Positions 17,827-26,018 of a stretch of 64,000 nt of DNA are shown here, piece by piece. Source of the DNA: Labrenzia sp. 011. GTDB taxonomy: Bacteria > Pseudomonadota > Alphaproteobacteria > Rhizobiales > Stappiaceae. The notes below the pieces were generated by a model. It had not been told where the DNA came from. It saw only the letters and a list, made by a program, of their open reading frames with translations, and searched no databases. The stretch spans positions 26,113 through 90,112 of the forward strand of contig NZ_QCYM01000018.1 of NCBI RefSeq assembly GCF_003075075.1, in the 5' to 3' direction. The translations under genes and the position numbers were made by a program. Position 1 is the first letter of the stretch. Every line of letters begins with the position of its first letter.

Positions 17827-18711
17827 TTATCGCCGGAAACGAGGCGTCCAACTCTCGACGAGGCTGTCTTCATCGTCCTCGCCGACCTCGTCATCGTCAT
17901 ACTGGCCGATGCTGTTCGAAGACAGGACTGTCAGGACCTTTCCGTAGCGCCCCAAGCCGACGGATTCCTCTGATATTGCGGCGCGGGTCGTACCGCCGAG
18001 CCAGTCCCGCACATCGGTTTCGTCGCTCAGTCGATCTCCGGTGGCAATGCGATCGGGGTCCGCTGCGAGCGTTGCCGTCGCGGTGCCCGTCGGCAGCGGT
18101 GTACCTTTGCGAATCCAGTCCAGTTTCGGCAGCGCCTTCATGGCATCCGACATGAAGCAGTAATCGATGATGCCGTCGGTGCTGACAATGATGGCAACGG
18201 CGGCGTCGGACAGCTCAGCGAACCGAATGGCCGTCGCCGTGCGCGAGGTTACGCACAACTCGGCCATCTGGTCGATCGCATCCAGGCCGGGGTCGAACCG
18301 GTCCATCGCCTTGCGAAAGGGCGTTTCCGGCATCAGCAGTCCGGCAGCGAAGTGATCAGCCTCCAGCTCATAGGGGTCGTTGGTCACGAACCCGGCGCGC
18401 GAGACATGCACGCCGTCCTTAATGACCTGGTCGATATGGCCCGGCAGGAAATAATGGCCGAGTTCATGGCTGACGCTGAAGCGTTGAAAGCCGGGGCTAG
18501 GAATATGAGTGGCAAAGACGATGCCGAAATCATTGCCGTGCCGCAGCAGCATCCCGGATACGCCCTCATGTTCCGCGGGCTTGCCCTGGACCACGATGTC
18601 ACGGCTCTCCGCGATCGCGAAAGGATCGACCGGCAGCGTCGAAATGCCTTCATCCCGGAGGAACGCTTCCGCGGTCTGCCGGGCGAGTTTCAGGCTGAAT
18701 ATCCGGCTCAT
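17827..18711 (-). CDS. capP: CapP-like ImmA/IrrE metallopeptidase (CBASS regulator)
   Basis: The 294-aa protein carries a zinc site HELGH at 82-86 with the third ligand in 'YELEADHFA' (E117), as in ImmA/IrrE proteases. It overlaps the XRE gene (ATGA) and sits beside a CBASS operon. In characterised CapH/CapP pairs, the peptidase cleaves the CapH repressor when it senses single-stranded DNA, releasing CBASS expression. The C-terminal 150 residues are a further domain ending in a very acidic stretch (DDDEVGEDDED). Assignment to CapP is by neighbourhood. Confidence 0.78.
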   Translation of the reverse strand: MSRIFSLKLARQTAEAFLRDEGISTLPVDPFAIAESRDIVVQGKPAEHEGVSGMLLRHGNDFGIVFATHIPSPGFQRFSVSHELGHYFLPGHIDQVIKDGVHVSRAGFVTNDPYELEADHFAAGLLMPETPFRKAMDRFDPGLDAIDQMAELCVTSRTATAIRFAELSDAAVAIIVSTDGIIDYCFMSDAMKALPKLDWIRKGTPLPTGTATATLAADPDRIATGDRLSDETDVRDWLGGTTRAAISEESVGLGRYGKVLTVLSSNSIGQYDDDEVGEDDEDSLVESWTPRFRR

Positions 18712-19061
18712 GGGTCCTTGTCCTTCTTCGCGTTGCGCTTGGCGAGCATCTCCAGAAAGCCCTTCGCGATCTCGCGGTCGCTCCCGGTCAGCTTGCCGAT
18801 GTCGCGGAAAAGAGGATCCCCCGCCTGCGCCAGTTCCGGGCTGTCCACGCGTCCCAGCAGATAGTCCGTGGTAATCTCCAGCGCATTGGCGAGCCGCCGC
18901 AGCGAATCAAAGGACGGCTTACGGCCGGTCTCGAAATGGGCGATGGAGCTGGCCGGCATGCCGGCGCGCGCGCCAAGCTGCTCCTGGCTGTAACCCCTTA
19001 ATTCACGTGCACTTTTCAACCTTTCGCGGAAGATATCGCTGGGGCTTTCACTATCGGTCAT
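18708..19061 (-). CDS. capH: CapH-like XRE repressor (CBASS regulator)
   Basis: The 117-aa protein has an XRE helix-turn-helix (residues 11-70: LKSARELRGYSQEQLGARAG, then SSIAHFETGRKPS). The C-terminal part is helical (GSDREIAKGFLEMLAKRN) and could dimerise or be the peptidase target. Divergent from the CD-NTase gene. Likely repressor of both directions, through the palindromes at 19076-19144. Confidence 0.8.
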   Translation of the reverse strand: MTDSESPSDIFRERLKSARELRGYSQEQLGARAGMPASSIAHFETGRKPSFDSLRRLANALEITTDYLLGRVDSPELAQAGDPLFRDIGKLTGSDREIAKGFLEMLAKRNAKKDKDP

Positions 19062-19075
19062 GTCTTCTCCGTCAT

Positions 19076-19144
19076 GATAAACTTGACGCCTGTTTATCGG
19101 CGCCCTATTTTTATAGACATGTATCTCATGTCTTTTCCGACATG
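19076..19144 (+). promoter_or_regulatory. CBASS promoter with candidate CapH operators
   Basis: A rightward promoter fits TTGACG (19083-19088), 17 nt, TATTTT (19106-19111). The -35 box lies inside a perfect inverted repeat GATAAAC-9 nt-GTTTATC (19076-19098). Downstream are three half-sites, GACATG-tatct-CATGTC (19116-19132) and another GACATG (19139-19144). Occupancy by the XRE protein would block the promoter. Confidence 0.6.
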
Positions 19145-19193
19145 AGCAAGCTAAATCCCAGCGGCTCCGTCACTCCAGAAGGAACTTAAAGAT

Positions 19194-20492
19194 ATGTCCG
19201 GACCGGACCCTTTTCATAAAACTGACGCCCTCGATGAAGTGCTTCTCGATGTGGCAGCGCTGATCGAACTCAGCTCGCACGACCGCAAGGTCGCCGAAAA
19301 CCGCTACCGCCGCCTCAAGACCCATCTTGAGCGTCGCGGCAGCTCCCTCGCGCCGTATCTGATCGACGGTGTCAGCCTGATCTACGCGCAGGGCTCGATC
19401 GCCACGAGCACGACCATCCTCAGCGGGACGGATGACGACCGCTTCGACGTTGACGCCATCGTCGAGATCGACGTGCCCGCCGACTGGGACAACAGCCGGG
19501 CGCTCGACATCCTGGAAGAGTCGTTGCAGGGATTTCCGGGCATCAACAAGATCGTGCGCTGCACCCGCTGCGTACAGCTCCAGTTTCGGTTCATGCACAT
19601 GGACGTCACGATTCTCGACCGGCGGCAGCGCATCGCCGTGGAGAGGGCCGGCGAAATCTTCCATGCGCCCGACACCGGTCCGGCGTTGCGGGTGCCGTCC
19701 AACCCGTGGGGGTTCACCAACTGGTTCCGGGGTCAGGTCGGCGTCGGTCAGGAACTCTTCGCGGAAGCTCTGCGGCGCCACCGCGGCGCGGTTTCCAAAA
19801 ATCGCCTGCACTATCTCGACGAGCAGGAGCGGCTGGTCGCCGCCAAGGCCGAGCAGCACGAGTTGCCGCCCATCATCCCCAGCGCGATCGATGCGCAAGA
19901 GGCCGTCGCGCTCAAGCTGCTGAAGCGGTACCTCAACCTTCACTACGAGGATTTGCCCCTGTCGCGGCCGCCTTCGATCTACCTGACCAAGCGCGCCGGC
20001 TGCGTGGGGTACATCCCGCTCGGCCTCAACGCGCAGCTCTATGCCCTGGCCGACAGTACGGCGAAGATCATGCGTCAGCATCTTGCGGACGACACCCGCC
20101 CGCGCGAAGAAAACCCCTCCTATCCGCTGGACCGTATCAATGACCGCTGGCCGCGGCCAGATGCCACCGGCGTTGCCGACATGAAGGCGCTGGCCGAAGC
20201 GCTGGAGCACCTTGCGGCACGGCTGGAATTCATGGCGAGGGCATCGCTGACCGATATCGCCAACACGATCGACGAGTTGTTCGGCGAGCGGATCGGCAGG
20301 GAACAGCGCGCCATCCTGATGGAGCGCTACGACCGCCGGGACCGGGCGGCACCGGTGCTTTCCGCGCCGCGCACCGGCGGCATCTATGCCCCGGCCGTCG
20401 TTGCCGCGCCGGAGCATTTGCGTGAGGTGCCGCGGCACAATTTCCATCCCTTCATTCTCGGCGCGCCGGCGGACGGCCCGGATGAAGACTGA
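19194..20492 (+). CDS. CBASS CD-NTase (cGAS/DncV-like nucleotidyltransferase)
   Basis: The 432-aa protein has the nucleotidyltransferase signature: 'QGSIATSTTI' (G67-S68), then DVD at 85-87 and a third aspartate in 'MDVTILD' (137/142). This is the CD-NTase arrangement that makes cyclic oligonucleotide alarms on phage infection. The rest is helical. The product cannot be read from sequence. It is followed by an E2-like gene and a patatin effector with overlapping reading frames, so all three are coupled. A ribosome site AAGGAAC precedes the ATG. The C-terminus ends in acidic residues (DGPDED) and not Gly. Confidence 0.85.
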   Translation: MSGPDPFHKTDALDEVLLDVAALIELSSHDRKVAENRYRRLKTHLERRGSSLAPYLIDGVSLIYAQGSIATSTTILSGTDDDRFDVDAIVEIDVPADWDNSRALDILEESLQGFPGINKIVRCTRCVQLQFRFMHMDVTILDRRQRIAVERAGEIFHAPDTGPALRVPSNPWGFTNWFRGQVGVGQELFAEALRRHRGAVSKNRLHYLDEQERLVAAKAEQHELPPIIPSAIDAQEAVALKLLKRYLNLHYEDLPLSRPPSIYLTKRAGCVGYIPLGLNAQLYALADSTAKIMRQHLADDTRPREENPSYPLDRINDRWPRPDATGVADMKALAEALEHLAARLEFMARASLTDIANTIDELFGERIGREQRAILMERYDRRDRAAPVLSAPRTGGIYAPAVVAAPEHLREVPRHNFHPFILGAPADGPDED

Positions 20493-20976
20493 CGGCGCGC
20501 GCTCGCCCGACGCCCAGCTCAAGGCGATGGCCGCCCAGTGGCCGGACTTCCAGGGCCGGAGACTGGGGGACGGCACATTGGCATGGCGGGGGCCGCTGCG
20601 GCCCAAAGCCCGGCTGTATGAAGTGTTCCTCTTCTGGAAGCCGGGCGCGATGACGCTGCCCTATGTCATGGTCATCGATCCGCCGCTGGAACCGAGGCCG
20701 GGCAGCACCTTCGCCGAAATCCCGCACCTGATCTACGACGCGAACGATCCCTCCAGCTCCGGCCTGTGCTTGTTCGACCCCGAGGGCGGCGAGTGGTCCG
20801 CTGCGCGCCTGATCGCGGAGACGACTATCCACTGGACCGCCGAATGGCTCGCCTATTACGAGCTGTGGCACCTGACGGGCGAATGGCTCGCGCCCGGCGT
20901 CGGCTACGAAAGTGTGGCGCGCATGCACGCGGCGGATGCGCAGATCATCCGGGAGGTGAAGGCCGATGTTCACTGA
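20482..20976 (+). CDS. CBASS E2-like protein (short type II ancillary)
   Basis: The 164-aa protein resembles the E2 part of Cap2 without an E1 domain. A candidate catalytic cysteine is C96 in 'SSSGLCLFDP'; upstream 'YEVFLFWKPG' and 'PYVMVIDPPLEPRPG' correspond to the central E2-like beta sheet. Its ATG lies inside the last codons of the CD-NTase gene and its end overlaps the patatin gene. In short type II CBASS such proteins act on the CD-NTase C-terminus. Assignment is inferred from position, length and the Cys motif. Confidence 0.72.
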   Translation: MKTDGARSPDAQLKAMAAQWPDFQGRRLGDGTLAWRGPLRPKARLYEVFLFWKPGAMTLPYVMVIDPPLEPRPGSTFAEIPHLIYDANDPSSSGLCLFDPEGGEWSAARLIAETTIHWTAEWLAYYELWHLTGEWLAPGVGYESVARMHAADAQIIREVKADVH

Positions 20977-22015
20977 CCGCCGTGCCAACAGCCTGCCGAC
21001 GCGCCGCGCGCGCCAGCCCTGGCCGTCGGACAGGCCATTCAAAATCCTCTCGCTAGACGGCGGCGGGATCAGGGGCATCTACACCGCCGAAATCCTGCGG
21101 CGTTGCGAAGAGAATTTCTGCGGCGGCGCGCCGCTGGCGCAGTATTTCGACATGATCGCCGGCACATCGACCGGCGGCATCATCGCCCTTGGCCTCGGGC
21201 TGGGCATTCCCACCCCCGAGATCACAGGCTTCTATCGCGAGGATGGACGTAAGATATTTCCGCCGCTGCCGGATGGATGGATCGGCCGAATCCGCCGGTT
21301 CCTGCGATCCCTCAACGGGCCGAAGCTGGTTCACGAAGAGCTGGAAGAGGCCCTGAAGCGCCGATTCACCGACCACCTTCTCGGCGACTCAATGACCCGG
21401 CTGGTCATTCCGGCCTTCATGATGCCGAAGACGGAAATCGCCGTTTTCAAGACCGACCATCACAAGGACTTCAGGAACGATCACGCGACCCCTATGTGGA
21501 AGGTGGCGCGGGCGACCTCGGCAGCGCCGACCTATCTCAAGGGGCTTGAGCACGAAAAAAGCGGCCGGATTTTCATCGACGGCGGCGTATGGGCCAACAA
21601 TCCGGTCATGGTCGCGCTCGTGGATGCCGTCACCGCCTACGATATCGGTTTCGACCAGGTGGAGATTATCAGTATCGGCACAGGCAATGCGCCCTTCGCC
21701 CTGCGCAAACCCGACGTGTTCCGGGGGCTGATCGCGTGGCGGGAGGCGATCAAGGCGGCGATGTTCCTGACCACCGACAACGCGACCGCCCAGGCGAAGT
21801 TGTTGCTCGGGCCTGACCGTTGCCTGCGTATCGAGCCCGACAAAGCCGATTCGGCGATCGAGATGGACGACTATGACGAAGCGTTTACGCGCCTGCCGGA
21901 CCGAGCAGCGGAGCATTTTGAGAGCAGGCGCACGGAGATTGCCTCGTTCTTCGGGGAAAAGGTGTTGCCGCGGGAAAGGCATTTTTTCCGAAGTAGCTTG
22001 TCCGGGCTAAAGTGA
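20966..22015 (+). CDS. capV: CBASS effector, patatin-like phospholipase (CapV-type)
   Basis: The 349-aa protein contains all patatin marks: oxyanion loop DGGGIRG (31-37), nucleophile elbow GTSTGG with Ser68, and the second catalytic residue in DGG (Asp205). In CapV-type effectors a cyclic nucleotide activates phospholipid hydrolysis and kills the infected cell. The Arg/Pro-rich N-terminal 22 residues and the C-terminal 100 residues are extensions. It ends about 430 bp before the next gene. Confidence 0.88.
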   Translation: MFTDRRANSLPTRRARQPWPSDRPFKILSLDGGGIRGIYTAEILRRCEENFCGGAPLAQYFDMIAGTSTGGIIALGLGLGIPTPEITGFYREDGRKIFPPLPDGWIGRIRRFLRSLNGPKLVHEELEEALKRRFTDHLLGDSMTRLVIPAFMMPKTEIAVFKTDHHKDFRNDHATPMWKVARATSAAPTYLKGLEHEKSGRIFIDGGVWANNPVMVALVDAVTAYDIGFDQVEIISIGTGNAPFALRKPDVFRGLIAWREAIKAAMFLTTDNATAQAKLLLGPDRCLRIEPDKADSAIEMDDYDEAFTRLPDRAAEHFESRRTEIASFFGEKVLPRERHFFRSSLSGLK

Positions 22016-22443
22016 AAAACGCATATGAACTGGTGCAGCGCCTCGCCGATCGTGTTCAGCAAAACGCTGATTGGAGAAGGCCTTCCTGATTGATCTGAAG
22101 AGGGGCAACGAACGCCATACTCGCGACGGAAGCGGGAGTCCGGGTGTCCGGTTCGCGCAGCCCAATCTCCAAGTGCCGACTGTCTGGAGTCGGCCCCAGT
22201 CCGGTCGTTCGTTCCGACCGCTGCGAAAACCCGAAATCCGCCCTCTATAGACCTTCACTCACCGCGCAACGAACGGCTGATTCCATGATCATGTCCAAGA
22301 ACATATTGTTGCGTCCGAGTTCGTAGCCGCGGGTCGTCGCGACAGGCGCAACAACAGAACCGCGTAACCAAAACACACATATTGCGTATGTCCAAAAAAC
22401 ACGCTAATCGTGTCACAGCACACATTAAATGCGTGAGACTGAC
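22016..22443. other. Intergenic region without a supported gene
   Basis: Contains the promoter of the XRE gene at 22444 (AT-richer 22370-22440). The rest is GC-rich with short shadow frames only. Confidence 0.4.
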
Positions 22444-23385
22444 ATGAAGATAAAAGAACTGCGTGAAAAGATGAACTGGAGCCAAGGCGACTTGGCGAAA
22501 CTGCTCAGCAAGACACAACAGACCGTGTCCAGGTGGGAGAGTGGAGCGACAGAACCCGGCATAGATGCGCTACGTGACATGGCAATGATTTTCGGGTGCA
22601 GCGTTGACGACATTCTAGGGCTCGAACGGGTAAGCCCGAGCAACAAGCTCACCGTTTCAATTCCACATGCGGATGCGCTGGCTGAAGAGTTCGACGGTTG
22701 TTGGGGGAACCTCGGTCTGAAAATGAGGGACCGAAAACACACCAAATGGTATCCGATTTCTGCCTCACAGCGCGAAAAGATCAGAGGCGCCCTGAACGGC
22801 GAAGTCCTTCAAACGCAAGTGAAGTGGTTCACTGTCACAACGCTCAACAATCGCGCACTGATCGTGAACCCGAAAGCAATGCGCCGGATCTGGCTGCTTG
22901 CGGAAGAAAACGACGAACCGGAGAACGGCGATTTTGTCGATGTCGGCGATGCTATCACGGGGTGGCCTCTCGAACTGTACCGCGGCCTTAGGGAATGGGC
23001 TTCTTGCGACGACGAGAAGGCCTGGCACACGGGCACTTCCGAAAAGTACCGGTCTGCCATCGCTGCCTTTGTCTCTGAAAAAGATCTGGACCAAGAGAGT
23101 GCGCTAGACCTTGTTCATAGCACCCGCATCTTCGACATCGACGGCAACGAAACCACCTATTGGGTGGACGAGCAAAATGCCTACGATGCGATAGACGCGA
23201 TTGACGAGCACACAGGAGAGCCCCCGGCCGCATTTGAACTGTCCCATCAATTTGGCGAGTTTGAATCGTTCTTCCCCGCCAGCAATATCGCGCTGATTGA
23301 CTTGCCGCTGCTCGACATCATCGACGTGCACAAGAGCATGTTGGAAGAATACGAAAACGACGCGCAAAAACGGGAAAATCACTAG
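22444..23385 (+). CDS. XRE regulator with unrecognised C-terminal domain
   Basis: The 313-aa protein has an N-terminal XRE domain (MKIKELREKMNWSQGDLAKL ... TVSRWESGATEP). The remaining 240 residues, with many Trp, Glu and Asp, do not match a family I know. The fragments 'KWFTVTTLNNRALIVNPKAM' and 'WPLELYRGLREWASCD' could form a ligand-binding beta domain. An in-frame alternative start at 22429 exists. It is a single gene, separated from CBASS by 428 bp. Confidence 0.72.
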   Translation: MKIKELREKMNWSQGDLAKLLSKTQQTVSRWESGATEPGIDALRDMAMIFGCSVDDILGLERVSPSNKLTVSIPHADALAEEFDGCWGNLGLKMRDRKHTKWYPISASQREKIRGALNGEVLQTQVKWFTVTTLNNRALIVNPKAMRRIWLLAEENDEPENGDFVDVGDAITGWPLELYRGLREWASCDDEKAWHTGTSEKYRSAIAAFVSEKDLDQESALDLVHSTRIFDIDGNETTYWVDEQNAYDAIDAIDEHTGEPPAAFELSHQFGEFESFFPASNIALIDLPLLDIIDVHKSMLEEYENDAQKRENH

Positions 23386-23485
23386 GCGGTTGAACAAAAT
23401 GAAACCCCGCCAGCGTCCGTAGGCGCTGGCGAGGATGTTGGTCCAGGATTCCCAAAGCAAATTTTGGGTTTGCAGCGCCTGGCGC

Positions 23486-23926
23486 TCACCGCAACTCGTT
23501 GAGCTTGTTTTGCAAGCGGGCCCCGTCCGGTGTCGCGAGCAAATTGAAAACGTCCTTGTTTGCCTCCTTCGGGTTCAGCACAAGCCAGTAGTCGCCCGTC
23601 ACCCGGGTTTTGCCGCCCTCGGCCTGGAACGTGAGTTCAAGGAAGGAAACCGGCGCCCCCTTGGTCCGGTCCTTCAGCGGGTTGTTGTCGTTGACGTTGG
23701 CCGGGAGCGTCTTGTCGAAGAGCAACCTGCTGTCCGTTTCACGGGCAAGCTTGAAGCCAAGCGTTGGCCGCGTGAAAATGGCCTTTGAAGCGGCTTTGGC
23801 GGCCGCCACGTTCTTGGATGTTACGACGGTGGGCTTGTTTGCCTGGGAGAAGGTGGTTCCGCCATCGGTGGTCTGACATGCCGCCAGGAAGGCAGCCGCG
23901 CAGGATGCGATCAGGAATTTTCTCAT
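23486..23926 (-). CDS. Lipoprotein of unknown function
   Basis: The 146-aa protein starts MRKFLIASCAAAFLAACQTT, a lipoprotein signal with lipobox LAAC and Cys17. Mature residues include 'VSFLELTFQAEGGKTRVTGD', suggesting beta strands. No family recognised. The gene is preceded, 40 bp upstream of its ATG, by a copy of the structured repeat found also before DUF932, ParB-like and a 97-aa gene. Confidence 0.7.
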   Translation of the reverse strand: MRKFLIASCAAAFLAACQTTDGGTTFSQANKPTVVTSKNVAAAKAASKAIFTRPTLGFKLARETDSRLLFDKTLPANVNDNNPLKDRTKGAPVSFLELTFQAEGGKTRVTGDYWLVLNPKEANKDVFNLLATPDGARLQNKLNELR

Positions 23927-23965
23927 AAGTTCATGGTCCTCGTGTTGGGGAGCTGGATTTCATTT

Positions 23966-24064
23966 GTTCCGTCGCCGGAACGGGGGAACGCTCTGTCAAG
24001 GTCGGCCGGGAACCCGGCCGCCGGCACCGGGGAGCCTTGACAGAGCGTGGGGGCGAGCCCCCTG
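23966..24064. repeat. Structured GC-rich repeat, divergent copy
   Basis: Same order of helices as the three longer copies at 52.5, 54.0 and 57.2 kb but with other bases: hairpin GTTCCG/CGGAAC (23966-23981), a 13-bp helix CGCTCTGTCAAGG (23989-24001) with CCTTGACAGAGCG (24035-24047), and a closing GGGGGC-GA-GCCCCC-like hairpin. Inside is its own hairpin GGCCGGG-aa-CCCGGCC. It lies between repC (stop 24124) and the lipoprotein start. Confidence 0.7.
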
Positions 24065-24123
24065 CCCTTGGAATTTGTCTGGCGGACCACCAGTCCGCCG
24101 CGCGCCGCGTATCAGCCTGACCA

Positions 24124-25521
24124 TCAGGTCAGTCCGCTTTCCGGCCGGGGCTGTTTCAAGAGCCCGAAGACGGATTTGTGAAGGTGGAGCTGTCCCCTGC
24201 CCGCCTTGGCGAGCATGCCGCGCAGATAGCCGCCGGGACTGGAGATGGGATTGTCGGGGTCGGTCATGCGCCGTTCGACGAGAACGATTGAGACGGCGGC
24301 CGCGGCCGAGCCGATCTCCCCTCGCAACTTCGCCCACAGGCTCGGGCTGACGCCGATCCAGGCAGCGGCGGTGGCGGCGGCCCTGTCCAGGGAGGACCAA
24401 TTTCCCCTCCCCTGCCCGGCCTCTCCCGCAATCAGCTCGCGCATGAGTGAGCTGGCAACATCGGTCACCTGATCGAAGCGTATATGCTCGATCCCGGTCG
24501 CGCCGCCGGACCTTTCGGTATCCTGCCTGTCCTGCGCAGCTTTGGGAACATCGGGGCCTTGTGCCCGCTCCCTACTGCCCTTTTCCATGCCGCCCGCGTT
24601 AGCGGGCTCCGTTTGCCCGATAACTTCACCGCCGCCCGGCGATGTCCGTTCGCCACTACAAGTCCCTACAGGATTTTGCCTTGTATCTTCCGTATATTGG
24701 TGCCGGAAACCCTGTTCCGCCTGGGCGGAAATTTCTTGATCGAGAACGCAGGCCAAAGCTTGTTTCAGGCGCGCAATTTGGTCCTCCAACTCCAAACGAA
24801 GAGAACACACTGCAATCGTCGGCCAGGCCTTCTTGCTGAAACTCCGGCCAGGGATCCTTTGTAAGAGCTTTTCTGCCGCGCAGATTAAATCCGGGCCGAG
24901 GTCATGGGCATGCGCCTGGTGCGCCAGATAGCTCAGCACACGGCGCAAGGATCTGATGCGACCGATTTCGGAGCTGCGCAATTGAAGGTCAGCCGCATCC
25001 GCCTCGCCCATTTTTTCGATTTCCGCAAAACGTTCGATTAGAGGCGTGAGCACGATGCCGTAAGCATCGACGAGTTTTCCGGTCTCGTCGCGCTTGGCAT
25101 ATCGCCGGTGGTTTCCGGAATCGTTCCAGAGGATCAGGCCTTTCCGGGCAAGACTGGATTCGTAGTTTCGGATCGTGCGTTCCTCGACATCGAAGTGCGC
25201 CGCAAGGGTCTTGACCTGGGAGAAGGCAACCGGTGTTGCCCCCTGCTTCCAGTCCTCGGCCTGTGTCATGCAAATCTGAAATTCCAGATAAGCGAGAACC
25301 GCCGGCTTCAGGTCGAGCGCGCGACGCGCCCGTTTGAGGGCTTTGATCACGTCGATTTTCGTCTTGCCTTTTGGCAGACCGATCGCCGGGATGAGGATCC
25401 CCGATGAAAACGCGCGACGGTGTTTTGCAGCTTCTGCAGCGTCAATCCAATCCGGATGCGACGGGTATTCCAAGTTGCTCAAGTCCAACTCCGCCCCCCT
25501 ACCCTGTGGTTGTGGATACAC
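24124..25521 (-). CDS. repC: Stand-alone RepC-family replication initiator
   Basis: The 465-aa protein has the two RepC regions: an N-terminal winged-helix domain (about 25-165, with 'LAAHFDVEERTIRNYESSLA' and 'HRRYAKRDETG') and a C-terminal domain ending 'ISSPGGYLRGMLAKAGRGQ' then LHLHKS. The repABC RepC at 36.8 kb ends with nearly the same motif. No repA or repB adjoins it. The middle (about 275-345) is low-complexity. Start is uncertain: GTG 25521 gives the longest frame, with TTG starts downstream. In this family the replication origin often lies within repC. Confidence 0.82.
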   Translation of the reverse strand: MYPQPQGRGAELDLSNLEYPSHPDWIDAAEAAKHRRAFSSGILIPAIGLPKGKTKIDVIKALKRARRALDLKPAVLAYLEFQICMTQAEDWKQGATPVAFSQVKTLAAHFDVEERTIRNYESSLARKGLILWNDSGNHRRYAKRDETGKLVDAYGIVLTPLIERFAEIEKMGEADAADLQLRSSEIGRIRSLRRVLSYLAHQAHAHDLGPDLICAAEKLLQRIPGRSFSKKAWPTIAVCSLRLELEDQIARLKQALACVLDQEISAQAEQGFRHQYTEDTRQNPVGTCSGERTSPGGGEVIGQTEPANAGGMEKGSRERAQGPDVPKAAQDRQDTERSGGATGIEHIRFDQVTDVASSLMRELIAGEAGQGRGNWSSLDRAAATAAAWIGVSPSLWAKLRGEIGSAAAAVSIVLVERRMTDPDNPISSPGGYLRGMLAKAGRGQLHLHKSVFGLLKQPRPESGLT

Positions 25522-25555
25522 AATAGAAATCCGCCCGCAGAAATTGCGGCCGGGC

Positions 25556-25660
25556 TTGTCAAATTGTCCGGGGAGAGCTACAAAACCAGCGTTCTAGACT
25601 TACTTTGGTAAGGCTCTCCCCTGGATCCGACTCGTCGGGTCTGGGGGTTTCCATTTTTAG
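25556..25660 (+). ncRNA. Candidate antisense RNA to the stand-alone repC leader
   Basis: On the plus strand TTGTCA (25556-25561), a 17-nt spacer and TACAAA (25579-25584) form a promoter. A long stem at 25618-25646 (CCCC...GGGG around CCGA-loop-TCGG) is followed by TTTCCATTTTT, an intrinsic terminator. The RNA would be about 68 nt and antisense to the repC leader, like the ctRNA of repABC plasmids. No experimental support. Confidence 0.5.
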
Positions 25661-26018
25661 CCCCTGAACAGGGCCTTTAGTGTCCAATTCCATTCAAAAT
25701 CACCAAATTGACGCGCTGCATTGCAACGAATCAGTTCAGCAACCTTGCGTTCTTAGGAGTGGCAATATTCGGGACGTGTTTCAATTTTGTTTGAGTAAGC
25801 GGCAGCTTTTTTTGCAACTTTTCTGTGAAACAATCTTAAATTCTACTAGCTACTATTAACTTACGATAATCCGTATACGATTGACAAAATTTTACTTATT
25901 TACCTTTCGCAATGTTTTTCTACTATATCTCATCACATCGATGAACGAAGAACAACAATTACTTGTTAGCCGTTGCAATCATTGATAGAATCTCTCTAGT
26001 CAAAAGGAGAGCCAAAAG
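25661..26018. other. AT-rich intergenic region between repC and the M48 protease gene
   Basis: Bases 25680-26000 are strikingly AT-rich with many short A/T runs. It must hold the repC promoter (leftward) and the protease promoter (rightward). It might also hold replication-related sites, but I see no iterons. Confidence 0.5.

Noticed and set aside
19170..20606. 478-codon minus-strand frame over the CD-NTase gene
   Set aside because: GC-rich shadow frame; the plus strand carries catalytic motifs and coupled starts.
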